In this document: positions 16,331 through 25,277 of the stretch, piece after piece | How the letters are laid out: the number at the start of each line of letters is the position of its first letter | Position numbering within the stretch: position 1 is the stretch's first letter | Assembly (NCBI GenBank): GCA_004297165.1 | Contig: SCUJ01000011.1 | Location: forward strand, 277,731 to 341,730 | Length of the DNA: 64,000 bases | Direction of reading: 5' to 3' | From: Gammaproteobacteria bacterium | GTDB taxonomy: Bacteria; Pseudomonadota; Gammaproteobacteria; Eutrophobiales; Eutrophobiaceae | Made by a program: the position numbers and the translations under genes | The notes under the pieces: generated by a model | What the model saw: only the letters and a program-made list of their open reading frames with translations | Told to the model about the DNA's origin: nothing | Database searches by the model: none

Positions 16331-16877
16331 CGTTCAACACCTCGAAACGGTCTTCATGCAGGTGGGCGCGCATGCCGGTCCCCGTCAACCGCAGCCTGGC
16401 GGAATCGATTTCAGCGTACTGATCCGTCTCGGCATAACCGCTGTCGGGAAGGATCCTGACCTTTTCCGTACGGATCCGCAACCGCATCTCGCCGGCGGCG
16501 TTCAGTTCCAGGATCTCGACCTTGCCTTCGAGCAGGATGACCTCATCGCCGTCCGTGACCCAGCCCTTGTCGGCGGATAACCGCACCGGGTTGGCCGTAT
16601 CCAGCAGTTCCAGCGTGGGCGTGGTGAGGAGGGTGAAGTCATTCCCCGGATAATGCTCGATATACAGGGCGCGCAGCCGCCGCGCCGGCAGGCCATCCGC
16701 GCCCATGACGATGGTGGAAAAATCCTCCATGTAATAGTCCGGCAATTCGGGGACCTGGGAGACGTCCCTGTCCCCCGAGGTCGCGAGGCGCCGGAGCAGC
16801 CAGAAACTGAGGCCGGCCAACACCAGCAGGCCGAATATTATAATGACGCGCCCCGGCTGGCGGATGGTCAATGCCAT
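16302..16877 (-). CDS. lptC: LPS export protein LptC
   Basis: A 191-residue bitopic inner-membrane protein: a short cytoplasmic N-terminus, one transmembrane helix (VIIIFGLLVLAGLSFWLL, about residues 11-28) and a periplasmic domain with PDYYMEDFSTIVMGADGLP. It accepts LPS from LptBFG and passes it to LptA. It overlaps lptA and lies 54 bp after kdsC. Confidence 0.93.
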   Translation of the reverse strand: MALTIRQPGRVIIIFGLLVLAGLSFWLLRRLATSGDRDVSQVPELPDYYMEDFSTIVMGADGLPARRLRALYIEHYPGNDFTLLTTPTLELLDTANPVRLSADKGWVTDGDEVILLEGKVEILELNAAGEMRLRIRTEKVRILPDSGYAETDQYAEIDSARLRLTGTGMRAHLHEDRFEVLNDVHTSISKD

Positions 16878-16931
16878 GGCGCTTCATCCGCACGGGGAGA
16901 GGGCTGCGCCACGCGACCGGGGGTGGGCCGA

Positions 16932-17474
16932 TCATTCACCGCGCAGATAGCGATTGATGTGATCCTCGAGCAGTCCTTTGGACCGCAAGAGCAGTTCGCA
17001 GACCTCCCGCACCGCGCCTTCGCCGCCCCGATTGACGGTCGTCCAATCGGCGTGTTCCCGCACCGCCGGCACGGCGTTGGCCACCGCAATCGCGAGGCCC
17101 ACGTGCCCGAATGCCGGGAGATCGATGAGGTCATCGCCAACGAAAGCGGCCTCCTCCGGCGCCACCCCGGCGCTTTCCAGCAGTTCCCGCAAGGCCTGAA
17201 GTTTGTCGTGCCGTCCCTGGATGACATGTGCGACGCCGAGCGATTCCATGCGGCGGGAGACCGCGTCGGACTGCCGGGAGGAGATGATCCCCACCTCGAT
17301 GCCGGAGCGCTGCAACAACGTCATGCCGAGACCGTCATGGGCATGGAAGCGTTTGAACTCCTCGCCATACGGACCGATGAAGATCTCGCCGCCGGTGAGG
17401 ACGCCGTCCACGTCGAAGATCGCGAGGCGAATCCCCGCGGCCTTGTGCAGCACTTCCTGTTCAGGCTGGTTCAT
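16932..17474 (-). CDS. kdsC: 3-deoxy-D-manno-octulosonate 8-phosphate phosphatase
   Basis: A 180-residue C0-type HAD phosphatase releasing Kdo from Kdo-8-phosphate. HAD motif I is FDVDGVLTGG, motif II is in GIISSRQS, and motif IV is FVGDDLIDLP, followed by AVANAVPAVREHADW. ATG overlaps the kdsD stop by 4 bp. Functions between kdsD and Kdo activation in LPS synthesis. Confidence 0.95.
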   Translation of the reverse strand: MNQPEQEVLHKAAGIRLAIFDVDGVLTGGEIFIGPYGEEFKRFHAHDGLGMTLLQRSGIEVGIISSRQSDAVSRRMESLGVAHVIQGRHDKLQALRELLESAGVAPEEAAFVGDDLIDLPAFGHVGLAIAVANAVPAVREHADWTTVNRGGEGAVREVCELLLRSKGLLEDHINRYLRGE

Positions 17475-18472
17475 ACGACCCGGGCCCGCAACAGATCGTG
17501 CATGTTGAGCATGCCGAGCAGGACCCCGTTCCCGTCAGCGACCGGCAACGCATTTATCTTGCAGGTCTCCATCATGCCGAGGGCCTCCGAGGCCAGGTTG
17601 TCCGGCCCGATGGTCTTGCAGTTGCGGGTCATCACCTCGCCCACCAGCACGCGATGGACGTCCACCCCGGCATCGAGCGAGCGCCTGAGGTCGCCGTCCG
17701 TGTAGATCCCGATGATGCGATTGCGCTTGTCCACCACTGCCGTCGAGCCCAGGCCCTTGCGGGTCATTTCGAGCAGGGCGTCCCGCAGCGGAGTATCTTC
17801 CCTCACCTTGGGGGTGCTCTTGCCGGTGTGCATGATGTCGTTCACGCGCAGGAGCAGGCGCCGCCCCAATACGCCGCCGGGGTGGGACCGCGCAAAATCC
17901 TCGGGCCCGAATCCGCGCGCCTCCAGCAGGGCGATCGCAAGCGCGTCGCCCATGACCAGGGTCGCGGTGGTGCTGGAGGTGGGGGCGAGCCCCAGCGGGC
18001 AGGCCTCCTTGGCGACGCTCACATCGATATGGATCGTGGCGGATCGCGCGAGCGTGGAACGGGGATTCCCGGTCAGGGTGATGAGCGGCGCCCCGAGGCG
18101 CTTGATCGCGGGCAGCAGCAGGGTGATCTCGTCGCTCTCGCCGGAGTTCGACAGGGCGATCACCACATCCTCCCGGGTGATCATCCCGAGGTCGCCATGA
18201 CTCGCCTCCGCCGGATGGACGAAGAAGGCGGGCGATCCGGTGCTGGCCAGCGTGGCCGCAATCTTGCCGCCGATGTGCCCCGATTTGCCCATGCCGATCA
18301 CGACGATGCGTCCCGCGCAGGCGAGCAGCAACTGGCAGGCGGCGATGAAATTGTGGTCGATTCGGTTTACGAGTTGCCGGACCGCGTCGGTCTCGGTCCG
18401 GATCACCGCCCGGCCGAGACTCATGAGTCTGCGCGTCTCCGCGGTGTTGGCTGACTTTCGCTTGGTTTTCAT
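17471..18472 (-). CDS. kdsD: D-arabinose 5-phosphate isomerase
   Basis: A 333-residue enzyme with an N-terminal SIS domain (GRIVVIGMGKSGHIGGKIAA-type motif, FVHPAEASHGDLGM) and two C-terminal CBS domains (VNDIMHTGKSTPKV, VGEVMTRNCKTI). It converts ribulose 5-phosphate to arabinose 5-phosphate, the first Kdo step. First gene of the kdsD-kdsC-lptC-lptA-lptB run; divergent from amgK across 119 bp. Confidence 0.96.
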   Translation of the reverse strand: MKTKRKSANTAETRRLMSLGRAVIRTETDAVRQLVNRIDHNFIAACQLLLACAGRIVVIGMGKSGHIGGKIAATLASTGSPAFFVHPAEASHGDLGMITREDVVIALSNSGESDEITLLLPAIKRLGAPLITLTGNPRSTLARSATIHIDVSVAKEACPLGLAPTSSTTATLVMGDALAIALLEARGFGPEDFARSHPGGVLGRRLLLRVNDIMHTGKSTPKVREDTPLRDALLEMTRKGLGSTAVVDKRNRIIGIYTDGDLRRSLDAGVDVHRVLVGEVMTRNCKTIGPDNLASEALGMMETCKINALPVADGNGVLLGMLNMHDLLRARVV

Positions 18473-18591
18473 TATTCTGGGTTGGCGGATTTGTAGCGGT
18501 TATCATAGCCGGAAACGCCCGCTACGGCACGGGCCGCGCCGCGGAAAACAGATTGAATCCCCTCCGGCATCGATCGGATACTACCTGACCT

Positions 18592-19599
18592 ATGCACAAT
18601 CCGCACATGACAACCGGGAGACTCGAACAAATCCATGCGTGGCTGAGAAATAGCCCGGGGATGAACTCCTATACCCTGGCCCCGGCCTCGGAGGACGCGA
18701 GTTTCCGCAGGTATTTCCGGATCGATGCCGGCGCCGGCACGCGGATCCTCATGGACGCCCCGCCGGGAAAAGAGGATTGCCGGCCGTTTCTGGACATCAA
18801 CCGGCGGCTCGCCGCCGCGGGTGTGAATGTCCCCGCGATCCACGCGAGCGATGTGGATCTCGGCTTCATCCTCATGGACGATTTCGGCAGCGCCCTGTAT
18901 CTCGACCGGCTCACGGAAGAAAACGCGGATAGTCTCTATACGGACGCCATCGACGCGCTCACGCGGATGCAGCGGGCGACGGACATCCGTGGCCTGCCCT
19001 GGTATGACGAACGACTGCTGCTTGCCGAAATGCGCCTGTTTCGCGAGTGGCTGGTGGAGAAGCACTTGCGGATCAGCCTGAACCGGGATGAAGAGACGCT
19101 GTTGAACCGGACCTTCGAAGCGCTGATCGCCAATGCCCTGGAACAGCCGCGAACCTTCGTCCACCGGGATTATCACTCCCGCAACCTCATGCTGACCCCG
19201 TGCGGCAATCCGGGGATGCTCGATTACCAGGATGCCGTCTACGGCCCAATAAGCTATGACCTCGTCTCCCTCCTCAAGGATTGCTATATCCGCTGGCCGG
19301 GGGAACGGATCCGTGCCTGGGTCTCGGACTATTGCCGGAAGATCGAACCCGCCGTCGACGTCGAGGAGGAACGCTTTCCCCGCTGGTTCGATCTGATGGG
19401 GGCGCAGCGGCATCTGAAGGCCAGCGGCATCTTCGCGCGCCTCTGGCATCGGGACGGCAAGGCCGGGTTTTTACGCGATATCCCGCGGACCCTGTCCTAT
19501 ATCGTGGATCTGCGCGACCAGTACCCGGAGCTTGCGGGACTCGCCGATTTTATCGACGCGCGCGTCCTGCCCGCCCTCGCGACGCCGCCCGGTCGATGA
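18592..19599 (+). CDS. amgK: N-acetylmuramate/N-acetylglucosamine anomeric kinase
   Basis: A 335-residue aminoglycoside-phosphotransferase-fold kinase. Features: SFRRYFRI and RILMDAPPGKED in the N lobe, the catalytic loop FVHRDYHSRNLML and the DFG-like LDYQDAVYGPISYDLVSLLKD. With the overlapping murU (ATGA) it forms the AmgK-MurU route that recycles cell-wall MurNAc to UDP-MurNAc, bypassing MurA and known from pseudomonads to confer intrinsic fosfomycin tolerance. ATG 18592 has a second possible start at ATG 18607. Confidence 0.92.
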   Translation: MHNPHMTTGRLEQIHAWLRNSPGMNSYTLAPASEDASFRRYFRIDAGAGTRILMDAPPGKEDCRPFLDINRRLAAAGVNVPAIHASDVDLGFILMDDFGSALYLDRLTEENADSLYTDAIDALTRMQRATDIRGLPWYDERLLLAEMRLFREWLVEKHLRISLNRDEETLLNRTFEALIANALEQPRTFVHRDYHSRNLMLTPCGNPGMLDYQDAVYGPISYDLVSLLKDCYIRWPGERIRAWVSDYCRKIEPAVDVEEERFPRWFDLMGAQRHLKASGIFARLWHRDGKAGFLRDIPRTLSYIVDLRDQYPELAGLADFIDARVLPALATPPGR

Positions 19600-20246
19600 A
19601 GGCGATGCTGCTCGCGGCGGGTCTCGGCACGCGGATGCGACCGTTGACCGACCGCCTCCCCAAACCCCTCATTGAGGTGCAGGGCAAACCGCTGCTGCAC
19701 CATCACCTGGAAAACCTCGCGCGCGCGGGATTCACGGAGGTCGTTATCAATCATTCCCGTCTCGGCGGGATGATCGAGGATTACTGCGGCGACGGCGCGC
19801 AGTATGGACTGCGCATCCGTTATTCCCGCGAGGGCGATGAACCCCTGGACATCGGAGGCGGGATCCTCAACGCCCTCAATCTGCTCGGCTCTGGACCCTT
19901 TCTCGTCGTCAGCGCCGACCTCTACACGGATTTCGATTTCGCCCGCCTGCGCGGGCGGGATGTTGACCTCGCGCACTTTGTCCTGGTGGACAATCCCGCG
20001 TTTCATCCGGTCGGCGATTTTCACCTGGACGGGTCGCGGGTCAGCCTGACCGCGGGTCTGCGCCTGACCTACGGCGGTATCGGGGTTTTTAGCCCCGCGT
20101 TCTTCGAAGGCTGCCGCGAGCGCGTCTTTCCGATCCTCCCCCTGCTATGCCAGGCCGTGGCGAAAGGTCAGGTCACCGGCGAACATTTCACCGGGACCTG
20201 GGTGAACGTGGGGACGCCCGAGCAACTGGCGGAATTGAATCGGTGA
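19596..20246 (+). CDS. murU: N-acetylmuramate alpha-1-phosphate uridylyltransferase
   Basis: A 216-residue nucleotidyltransferase starting MKAMLLAAGLGTRMRPLTD, with KPLIEVQGKPLL, VVSADLYTDFDF and the C-terminal GTWVNVGTPEQL. It transfers UMP to MurNAc-1-phosphate made by AmgK. The ATG overlaps the amgK stop (ATGA at 19596-19599); the longer frame from 19281 is an amgK shadow. Converges on the TMEM165-type gene with 10 bp between stops. Confidence 0.93.
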   Translation: MKAMLLAAGLGTRMRPLTDRLPKPLIEVQGKPLLHHHLENLARAGFTEVVINHSRLGGMIEDYCGDGAQYGLRIRYSREGDEPLDIGGGILNALNLLGSGPFLVVSADLYTDFDFARLRGRDVDLAHFVLVDNPAFHPVGDFHLDGSRVSLTAGLRLTYGGIGVFSPAFFEGCRERVFPILPLLCQAVAKGQVTGEHFTGTWVNVGTPEQLAELNR

Positions 20247-20256
20247 TCTGAAGCAA

Positions 20257-20538
20257 TCAGGCATGATTATTCACCAGCATCCACGCGCCGATGCCGATGA
20301 ATCCAATCGCGGCGATATAGTGCAGGGTCCTGCCGCTTAAATATTGGGAGAGCAGCGCACCGGCGAAGACCCCTATAGCCGAGGTCGCGATGAGCGCCAA
20401 CGAGGCGCCGAGAAACACCGTGAGCTTGCTGACATCTTTCTCGGCGGCGAACAGCAGGGTCGCGAGTTGCGTCTTGTCCCCGAGCTCGGCGAGGAAGACG
20501 GTGGTGAAGACGGTGAACAAGATTTTGAGATCCATCAT
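20257..20538 (-). CDS. TMEM165/GDT1-family (UPF0016) membrane protein, half-size
   Basis: A 93-residue protein with three predicted helices and one copy of the family motif E-x-G-D-K-T (FLAELGDKTQLATLLFAA). Family members carry Mn2+ or Ca2+/H+ exchange; most have two motif copies in about 190 residues, whereas this has one and would have to dimerise, as single-motif bacterial members are thought to. Isolated gene between murU and hemG. Confidence 0.88.
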   Translation of the reverse strand: MMDLKILFTVFTTVFLAELGDKTQLATLLFAAEKDVSKLTVFLGASLALIATSAIGVFAGALLSQYLSGRTLHYIAAIGFIGIGAWMLVNNHA

Positions 20539-20634
20539 TTATCCTTCAGGTTTTAACTGGACAGTTAAGGGTTGAATGCCTCGCCCTTCGGGAGTGGAGC
20601 AAAGAGAGAGGGTCAATCTAAAATCTGAAATTTT

Positions 20635-21162
20635 TTACATTGCACTAATCTCGTCCGCGAAACTGTCCACGCTGGCCCAGTCGGTGTATTCGATCACGGT
20701 ATCGCGCGCCGTGGGGCCGCCAGTGATGAGCATGATGAAACGGATCATGGTCCGGTCGATGAAGTCATAGCGGGGATATTCCAACCGCCCGGCGAACACC
20801 GCGAGTTTGCCGGGCCGCCAGCGCAGTTGTTTCAGGAATTTTTTCAGGTACGGGTTGGTCTCCGGCCGGTTCTTGGCCGGTTTTCTGGCGACGATATTGA
20901 CGGTGAAGAAGGCGGTGCGCTTGCGCTCCAGCAGCGGCCGCTCCCGCCGGATGAACTCGGCAACGACCGGCTGGTGTTTGCCGTAACGGATACTCGCGCC
21001 GATGACGATCTTCTCATAGCCTTCCGTTGGTCCCGGATCGCCGTCCGCGAAATCGTGCAGGGTCGCCTTATGCCCCTGACCCTGCAAACGTTCCCGCAAC
21101 CTCCGGCAGATCTTGCCGGTATGGCCGTCCGTGGTGGAATAGAGAATCAGTATCTGCGCCAT
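20635..21162 (-). CDS. hemG: menaquinone-dependent protoporphyrinogen IX dehydrogenase
   Basis: A 175-residue flavodoxin-like enzyme that oxidises protoporphyrinogen IX, the penultimate haem step. The FMN phosphate loop is YSTTDGHTGKICRRL; IVIGASIRYGKHQP and FFTVNIVARKPAKN are family signatures, as is ALITGGPT-like LITGGPTARDTVIEYTDW. Start at ATG 21162 from the flavodoxin N-terminus; the longer frame lies in hemY. It is last in hemC-hemD-hemX-hemY-hemG. Confidence 0.92.
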   Translation of the reverse strand: MAQILILYSTTDGHTGKICRRLRERLQGQGHKATLHDFADGDPGPTEGYEKIVIGASIRYGKHQPVVAEFIRRERPLLERKRTAFFTVNIVARKPAKNRPETNPYLKKFLKQLRWRPGKLAVFAGRLEYPRYDFIDRTMIRFIMLITGGPTARDTVIEYTDWASVDSFADEISAM

Positions 21163-21179
21163 AACCCGATACGGCGGGG

Positions 21180-22403
21180 CTAATTCACTATGACCGGCAA
21201 TCCCTGCCGCGCGGGCGCAGGCGCGGACTGCGCCTTGGTGGCTGCCTCCAGTCCTGCCCGGTAGCACTCGGCGGCGGCGCGCGCGTCGCCCTCTGTCTCG
21301 TGCAGGCGGGCCAGTTCGCGGTAGATCTCCGGTTCCGGCCTGCGCGCCACGCATTCCTGGAGATAGCTCCGGGCCTTCCCCCAGAGCTTGTTCTGCAGAC
21401 AGAGACGGCCGAGGGCAAGGAGCAGCTCCGGGTCGTCCGCGCGATCCTTGAGGAGGCCTTCGGCGAAGGCAAGCTGCCGGGCGATATGCGGACCCTGCGT
21501 CAGGCCGTAGAGCCGGATCAGGTTGCCGTCGTAATGTTTTTTCAGGGTCTGTCGCAGCAGTGACTCGCTCCCGGCATGATCGTCATGGCGCAATGCCTCC
21601 TGGCACCACGCGCCAATGAGGCGCGTTTCCCGCCGCAGTTTTTTCGGGATCTCCTTCCAGAGATTATCGAGTTCGCCCCGGTCATTGGTCCTGGCGAGCA
21701 GCCCGGTGTACGCCTGGATGCGGTAGTCGGCAACCTGCTCCTGGGTCAACGCCCTGGCGCGGGCGAGATCGTCGAGCAGGTCGATCGCCTGGCGCCAATC
21801 CCCGATCCGCAGGCTGGTTTCGAGCAGCATCAACTTGACCTTGCCGGTTTTTTTCGATTGCCCGTGCAGGACACGCAGGAGCGCATGGGCCTGTTCGTGC
21901 TGATCGCGCTGCAATTGCAACTCCGCCTGGGTCAGGCCCAGGGCGAGCGGGTGGCCTTCGCCGTGTTCGCGCGCGAGATCCAGGTATTTGTCCCGGCGCG
22001 TCAGGGCTTGCTGGTGTTGCGCGGCGCGGGCGGCGAAGAGGTAATTCAACAGGGGCAGGCGACTGCCCGCCGCGCCCTTGCTGAAATTCCGCTCCGCGCC
22101 GATCCAATTGCCTTCGAGGAGATCCAGGCAGCCCTGGTGGAGCAACTTTTCGGCGCGCAGGTGTTGTTTGTGATTCCGCCAGCGCCGGTAGTCCCGCGGC
22201 ATCTTCCACAACTTCCGCGCGAGCGCGAGCGCCAGATAAAACAAGACGCAGAATACGATCAGGGCGACGACGAACAACGCGAGGCTGATCTGTACCGAGA
22301 TCCCCCCATGGCTGAAGAGGACACGGCCCGGATAGCGTTCCAGAAAGATCCCGATCCCGAAGGCGATCGCCAGACTTCCAAGCAGCAGCAGCAGAAGGCG
22401 CAT
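21180..22403 (-). CDS. hemY: HemY-type haem biosynthesis-associated TPR protein
   Basis: A 407-residue inner-membrane protein with two N-terminal helices (LLLLLLGSLAIAFGIGIFL and QISLALFVVALIVFCVLFYLALAL) and TPR-like repeats, the clearest towards the C-terminus (LLLALGRLCLQNKLWGKARSYLQEC). Conserved in proteobacteria downstream of hemX; not related to the Bacillus HemY oxidase. Biochemical role in haem synthesis is unclear. Four bp after hemX. Confidence 0.9.
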   Translation of the reverse strand: MRLLLLLLGSLAIAFGIGIFLERYPGRVLFSHGGISVQISLALFVVALIVFCVLFYLALALARKLWKMPRDYRRWRNHKQHLRAEKLLHQGCLDLLEGNWIGAERNFSKGAAGSRLPLLNYLFAARAAQHQQALTRRDKYLDLAREHGEGHPLALGLTQAELQLQRDQHEQAHALLRVLHGQSKKTGKVKLMLLETSLRIGDWRQAIDLLDDLARARALTQEQVADYRIQAYTGLLARTNDRGELDNLWKEIPKKLRRETRLIGAWCQEALRHDDHAGSESLLRQTLKKHYDGNLIRLYGLTQGPHIARQLAFAEGLLKDRADDPELLLALGRLCLQNKLWGKARSYLQECVARRPEPEIYRELARLHETEGDARAAAECYRAGLEAATKAQSAPAPARQGLPVIVN

Positions 22404-22406
22404 GGA

Positions 22407-23516
22407 TCAATTACCGGGCGCGGGCTCGGCGTTCGGGGCGCGCAACTCCTCGCGCAGCGTTCGGGCGGCCGTGAGCGTTGCGCCGAGGTCCGGCAGATCG
22501 GGCCTGAGTTCGATCCCGTGCATGAGTTCAAGGGATTCGAGGATGGCGGCGACCCCGGCATCGCCGGCGGAGAAATAACGCTTGATCCAGTTATCCGCAA
22601 GCGTGACCGCGCTCTGGAAATTTTCGGTATCCCCGAGCAACAGGCTGAGACGGGCGGTCTCCAGTTGCAGACGCAGATTGAGGGTGAGGAAATAGCGCTG
22701 TTCCGGCGGCAGAAAATCGGCGGGATTGGTCTCTTCCGTGGAGATTACGAGCAGGCTGCGTAATTCGCCCCAGATGGCGTCCAGCAGCCGCCGCCATGCC
22801 GGTCGCGTATCTTCGGCGGCAGGTTCGGCATCATCGTTGGTGGGGGTGGTTGACGCCTGACTTTGCTTCAGCGGGAGTTGGTCCACGCGCGTGACGAGGT
22901 CGGCGAGATAGACCGACATCCCCGGGATATCGGGGCGATTCACCGAGCGTATCGCATTCATTTCGGCGGCGAGCGAGCCGCGCAACTCCGCCAGGCGCGG
23001 GTCCTCGGCGAGGGCCAGGCGCCGATCCGCCAGGCCCAGGGCCGTGAGGGCGGTCTCCGCATCGCGGTCGAGACTCAGATGGTGGCTGGCGAGGATTAAT
23101 AATTGTTCGACCTCGGCGAGGATCAGCTCGGGATCGGCCGCGGCATCCCGCTGCCGCAAGGCCATGACAGTCTGGCCAAGTATCTTCAGTTCTTCCTGCG
23201 TTGTCTCGGCGGCGGCCGACTGTTCCGAGGATTGTTCTTTAATCCCGGAGATCGCTGTGTCGATACCGTCGAGGCGCCGGGCGAATTCATCGAGCCGCAG
23301 TTGCTGTTCTGTAACCGAGGTTTGCAAACCGTCCATCCCGCGAAGGCGCTGGACGGACAATGCGGCCACGGCCAGGGCCGCGACGGCGAGTATGAGGGCC
23401 AGCAGTCCGAGTCCGCGGCCTTTCCGTCTGGTCGAGTCGGCGGCGGCGGGTTCTTGCAAGCTGGAGTTGTCGGCGCCGGGGTCAGTTTGTCCGGCGGCGT
23501 TGTCCTCAATGTTCAT
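22407..23516 (-). CDS. hemX: HemX family protein
   Basis: A 369-residue bitopic protein: a disordered cytoplasmic N-terminus, one membrane helix (GLGLLALILAVAALAVAALS), a coiled-coil (about 60-110) and a periplasmic helical domain including LILASHHLSLDRDAETALTAL. This is the PF04375 HemX family, often mislabelled uroporphyrinogen-III methyltransferase; no methyltransferase motifs are present. It overlaps hemD by 4 bp. Role unproven. Confidence 0.9.
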   Translation of the reverse strand: MNIEDNAAGQTDPGADNSSLQEPAAADSTRRKGRGLGLLALILAVAALAVAALSVQRLRGMDGLQTSVTEQQLRLDEFARRLDGIDTAISGIKEQSSEQSAAAETTQEELKILGQTVMALRQRDAAADPELILAEVEQLLILASHHLSLDRDAETALTALGLADRRLALAEDPRLAELRGSLAAEMNAIRSVNRPDIPGMSVYLADLVTRVDQLPLKQSQASTTPTNDDAEPAAEDTRPAWRRLLDAIWGELRSLLVISTEETNPADFLPPEQRYFLTLNLRLQLETARLSLLLGDTENFQSAVTLADNWIKRYFSAGDAGVAAILESLELMHGIELRPDLPDLGATLTAARTLREELRAPNAEPAPGN

Positions 23517-24298
23517 TGCCGTTCCTCGAATAATTGTTTGATCGCGGCGAACAGACCTTCATCGCTGGCTTCGCTCGCGACCCTGGGCGTCAGCCGGAAA
23601 CCCCGGGCAAGGGCATGGGTGGATACCCTCTCGCTGATCGCCACAAGCTGGGTGTCGAAGAGTGTGGCCCTGTCTTCGGGCGGGGTCATGTCGATCAGAT
23701 TTTGCAAGCCTTCCGCGCTGGATATTACTATGGCATCAGGGCTGTTCCGACTCCAGATTTTTTTCATTCGATCATTATCTATCTCGGGCCTGCGGCGGCG
23801 ATAGACTTCGAGATATGCGACCCGCGCCCCGCGAACGGCAAGGCGTTCGCGCAGGAGATCCCTGCCGCCCTCGCCCCGGATAATGACGATGGCGCGGCCC
23901 GCAATCTCGTCCGCTTGCAGACCTGGCAGGTCCAGCAGGGCTTCGCTGCCAATGCCCATCGCCTGGTGTACCTGCCGGAAGCCGTGCTCTTGCAGGATCC
24001 GGCAGGTGGCGCCGCCGACGGCATAGATGGAGCGATCCGCGCAGAGTGCGAAGGCATCCGGAATCAATCCGATCAGGCAACGCACCGCATTAACGCTGAT
24101 GAAGACGAGGACCTCCGCTTCCGCGAGCAGAGCACGGGCCGTGCGCTCCCGCTCAGCGCCCGCCAGCGCCTCGATCCCGATCACCGGCAGGGATAATACC
24201 CTGCCGCCGCCGGCCTCGATCATGTGGATTAGTTTTTCGGCCTGCCCAGCGGGCCGGGTGATCAGGATGGTTCTATTGCTAAGGGCCGCTTGTCGCAT
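23513..24298 (-). CDS. hemD: uroporphyrinogen-III synthase
   Basis: A 261-residue two-lobed cyclase (ILITRPAGQAEKLIHMIE, VFISVNAVRCLI, IYAVGGATCRILQEHG, VIIRGEGGRDLL). It closes and inverts ring D of hydroxymethylbilane. The family has low conservation, but position immediately after hemC (5 bp) and before hemX confirms it. Full length. Confidence 0.93.
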   Translation of the reverse strand: MRQAALSNRTILITRPAGQAEKLIHMIEAGGGRVLSLPVIGIEALAGAERERTARALLAEAEVLVFISVNAVRCLIGLIPDAFALCADRSIYAVGGATCRILQEHGFRQVHQAMGIGSEALLDLPGLQADEIAGRAIVIIRGEGGRDLLRERLAVRGARVAYLEVYRRRRPEIDNDRMKKIWSRNSPDAIVISSAEGLQNLIDMTPPEDRATLFDTQLVAISERVSTHALARGFRLTPRVASEASDEGLFAAIKQLFEERQ

Positions 24299-24303
24299 TC
24301 AAT

Positions 24304-25230
24304 TCAACGCGGCACTGCCGAGAGGATTCGATCCGCGCCCTTCCCGATCAGATCGGTCCCGACCGTTTCTCCGATCGCCACGGCCCGTTCCCGCGGACCG
24401 CTGGCCGAGGCGCGCAGGATCTCCCTGCCGTCCAGACTGCCGACGAGGGCGCGGAGCGATAACTCGTTTCCAGCGCAGGTCGCAAGCGCGGCCACCGGCG
24501 CATGGCAGCCTCCGTTCAGGCGGCGGCTCAAGGCGCGTTCCGCGAGCACGCAGGTATGGGTTTGCGGGTGATCGAGCGGACGGATGAGATCCAGAACGGC
24601 GTCATCGTCGGTGCGGATCTCAAGTCCCAGCGCGCCTTGACCGATGGCCGGGAGCAGCGTAGCTACCGGCAGATAGCCGCGGATCCGGTCGGCGAGCCCG
24701 AGCCGCAGCAGTCCGGCCGCGGCCAGGATCAGGGCGTCGAATTGCCCGTCATCGAGCTTGCGCAAACGGGTGCCGACGTTGCCGCGGATATCCCGGATCT
24801 CGAGATCCGGCCGCAACTGCGCGAGCTGGCAGCGGCGGCGCAGGCTGGAGGTGCCGATCCGCGCGCCTTGCGGCAGATCGGCCAACGATCGATGATGCGG
24901 GGATACGATGGCATCGCGGCAGTCCTCCCGCTCCATGATGACAGGGAGCCGCAGACCTTCCGGCAGATCGATGGTGACATCCTTCATGGAATGGACCGCG
25001 AGATCGGCGCGATCTTCCAGCAGGGCCTGCTCCAGTTCCTTCACGAAGGCGCCCTTGCCGCCGAGCTGATCGAGCGATCGGTCCAGGAACCGATCCGCCT
25101 CGGTGGAGACGCCGAGGATCTCGACGGCAAGTCCCGGATGGATTGCGAGGAGGCGCTCACGCACATGGTTGGCCTGCCACATGGCGAGCGGGCTTTCCCT
25201 GGATATGATCCGCAACTTATCTGCTATCAT
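24304..25230 (-). CDS. hemC: hydroxymethylbilane synthase (porphobilinogen deaminase)
   Basis: A 308-residue enzyme polymerising four porphobilinogens. Signatures: RESPLAMWQANHV, GKGAFVKELEQALLE, AVHSMKDV, GTSSLRRRCQL, DIRGNVGTRL and the dipyrromethane-anchoring cysteine in RLNGGCHAPVA. First gene of the haem run, divergent from gshB across 47 bp. Confidence 0.97.
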   Translation of the reverse strand: MIADKLRIISRESPLAMWQANHVRERLLAIHPGLAVEILGVSTEADRFLDRSLDQLGGKGAFVKELEQALLEDRADLAVHSMKDVTIDLPEGLRLPVIMEREDCRDAIVSPHHRSLADLPQGARIGTSSLRRRCQLAQLRPDLEIRDIRGNVGTRLRKLDDGQFDALILAAAGLLRLGLADRIRGYLPVATLLPAIGQGALGLEIRTDDDAVLDLIRPLDHPQTHTCVLAERALSRRLNGGCHAPVAALATCAGNELSLRALVGSLDGREILRASASGPRERAVAIGETVGTDLIGKGADRILSAVPR

Positions 25231-25277
25231 GAAATGCCCTCTCGGGACGATCTGGGTTTGGTCACAGAGTAATTAAT

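Noticed and set aside
20539..20634. Possible yybP-ykoY (Mn) riboswitch upstream of the TMEM165/GDT1-type gene
   Set aside because: The minus-strand leader has a small GC hairpin but I could not align the conserved loops of that class, and the leader is short.
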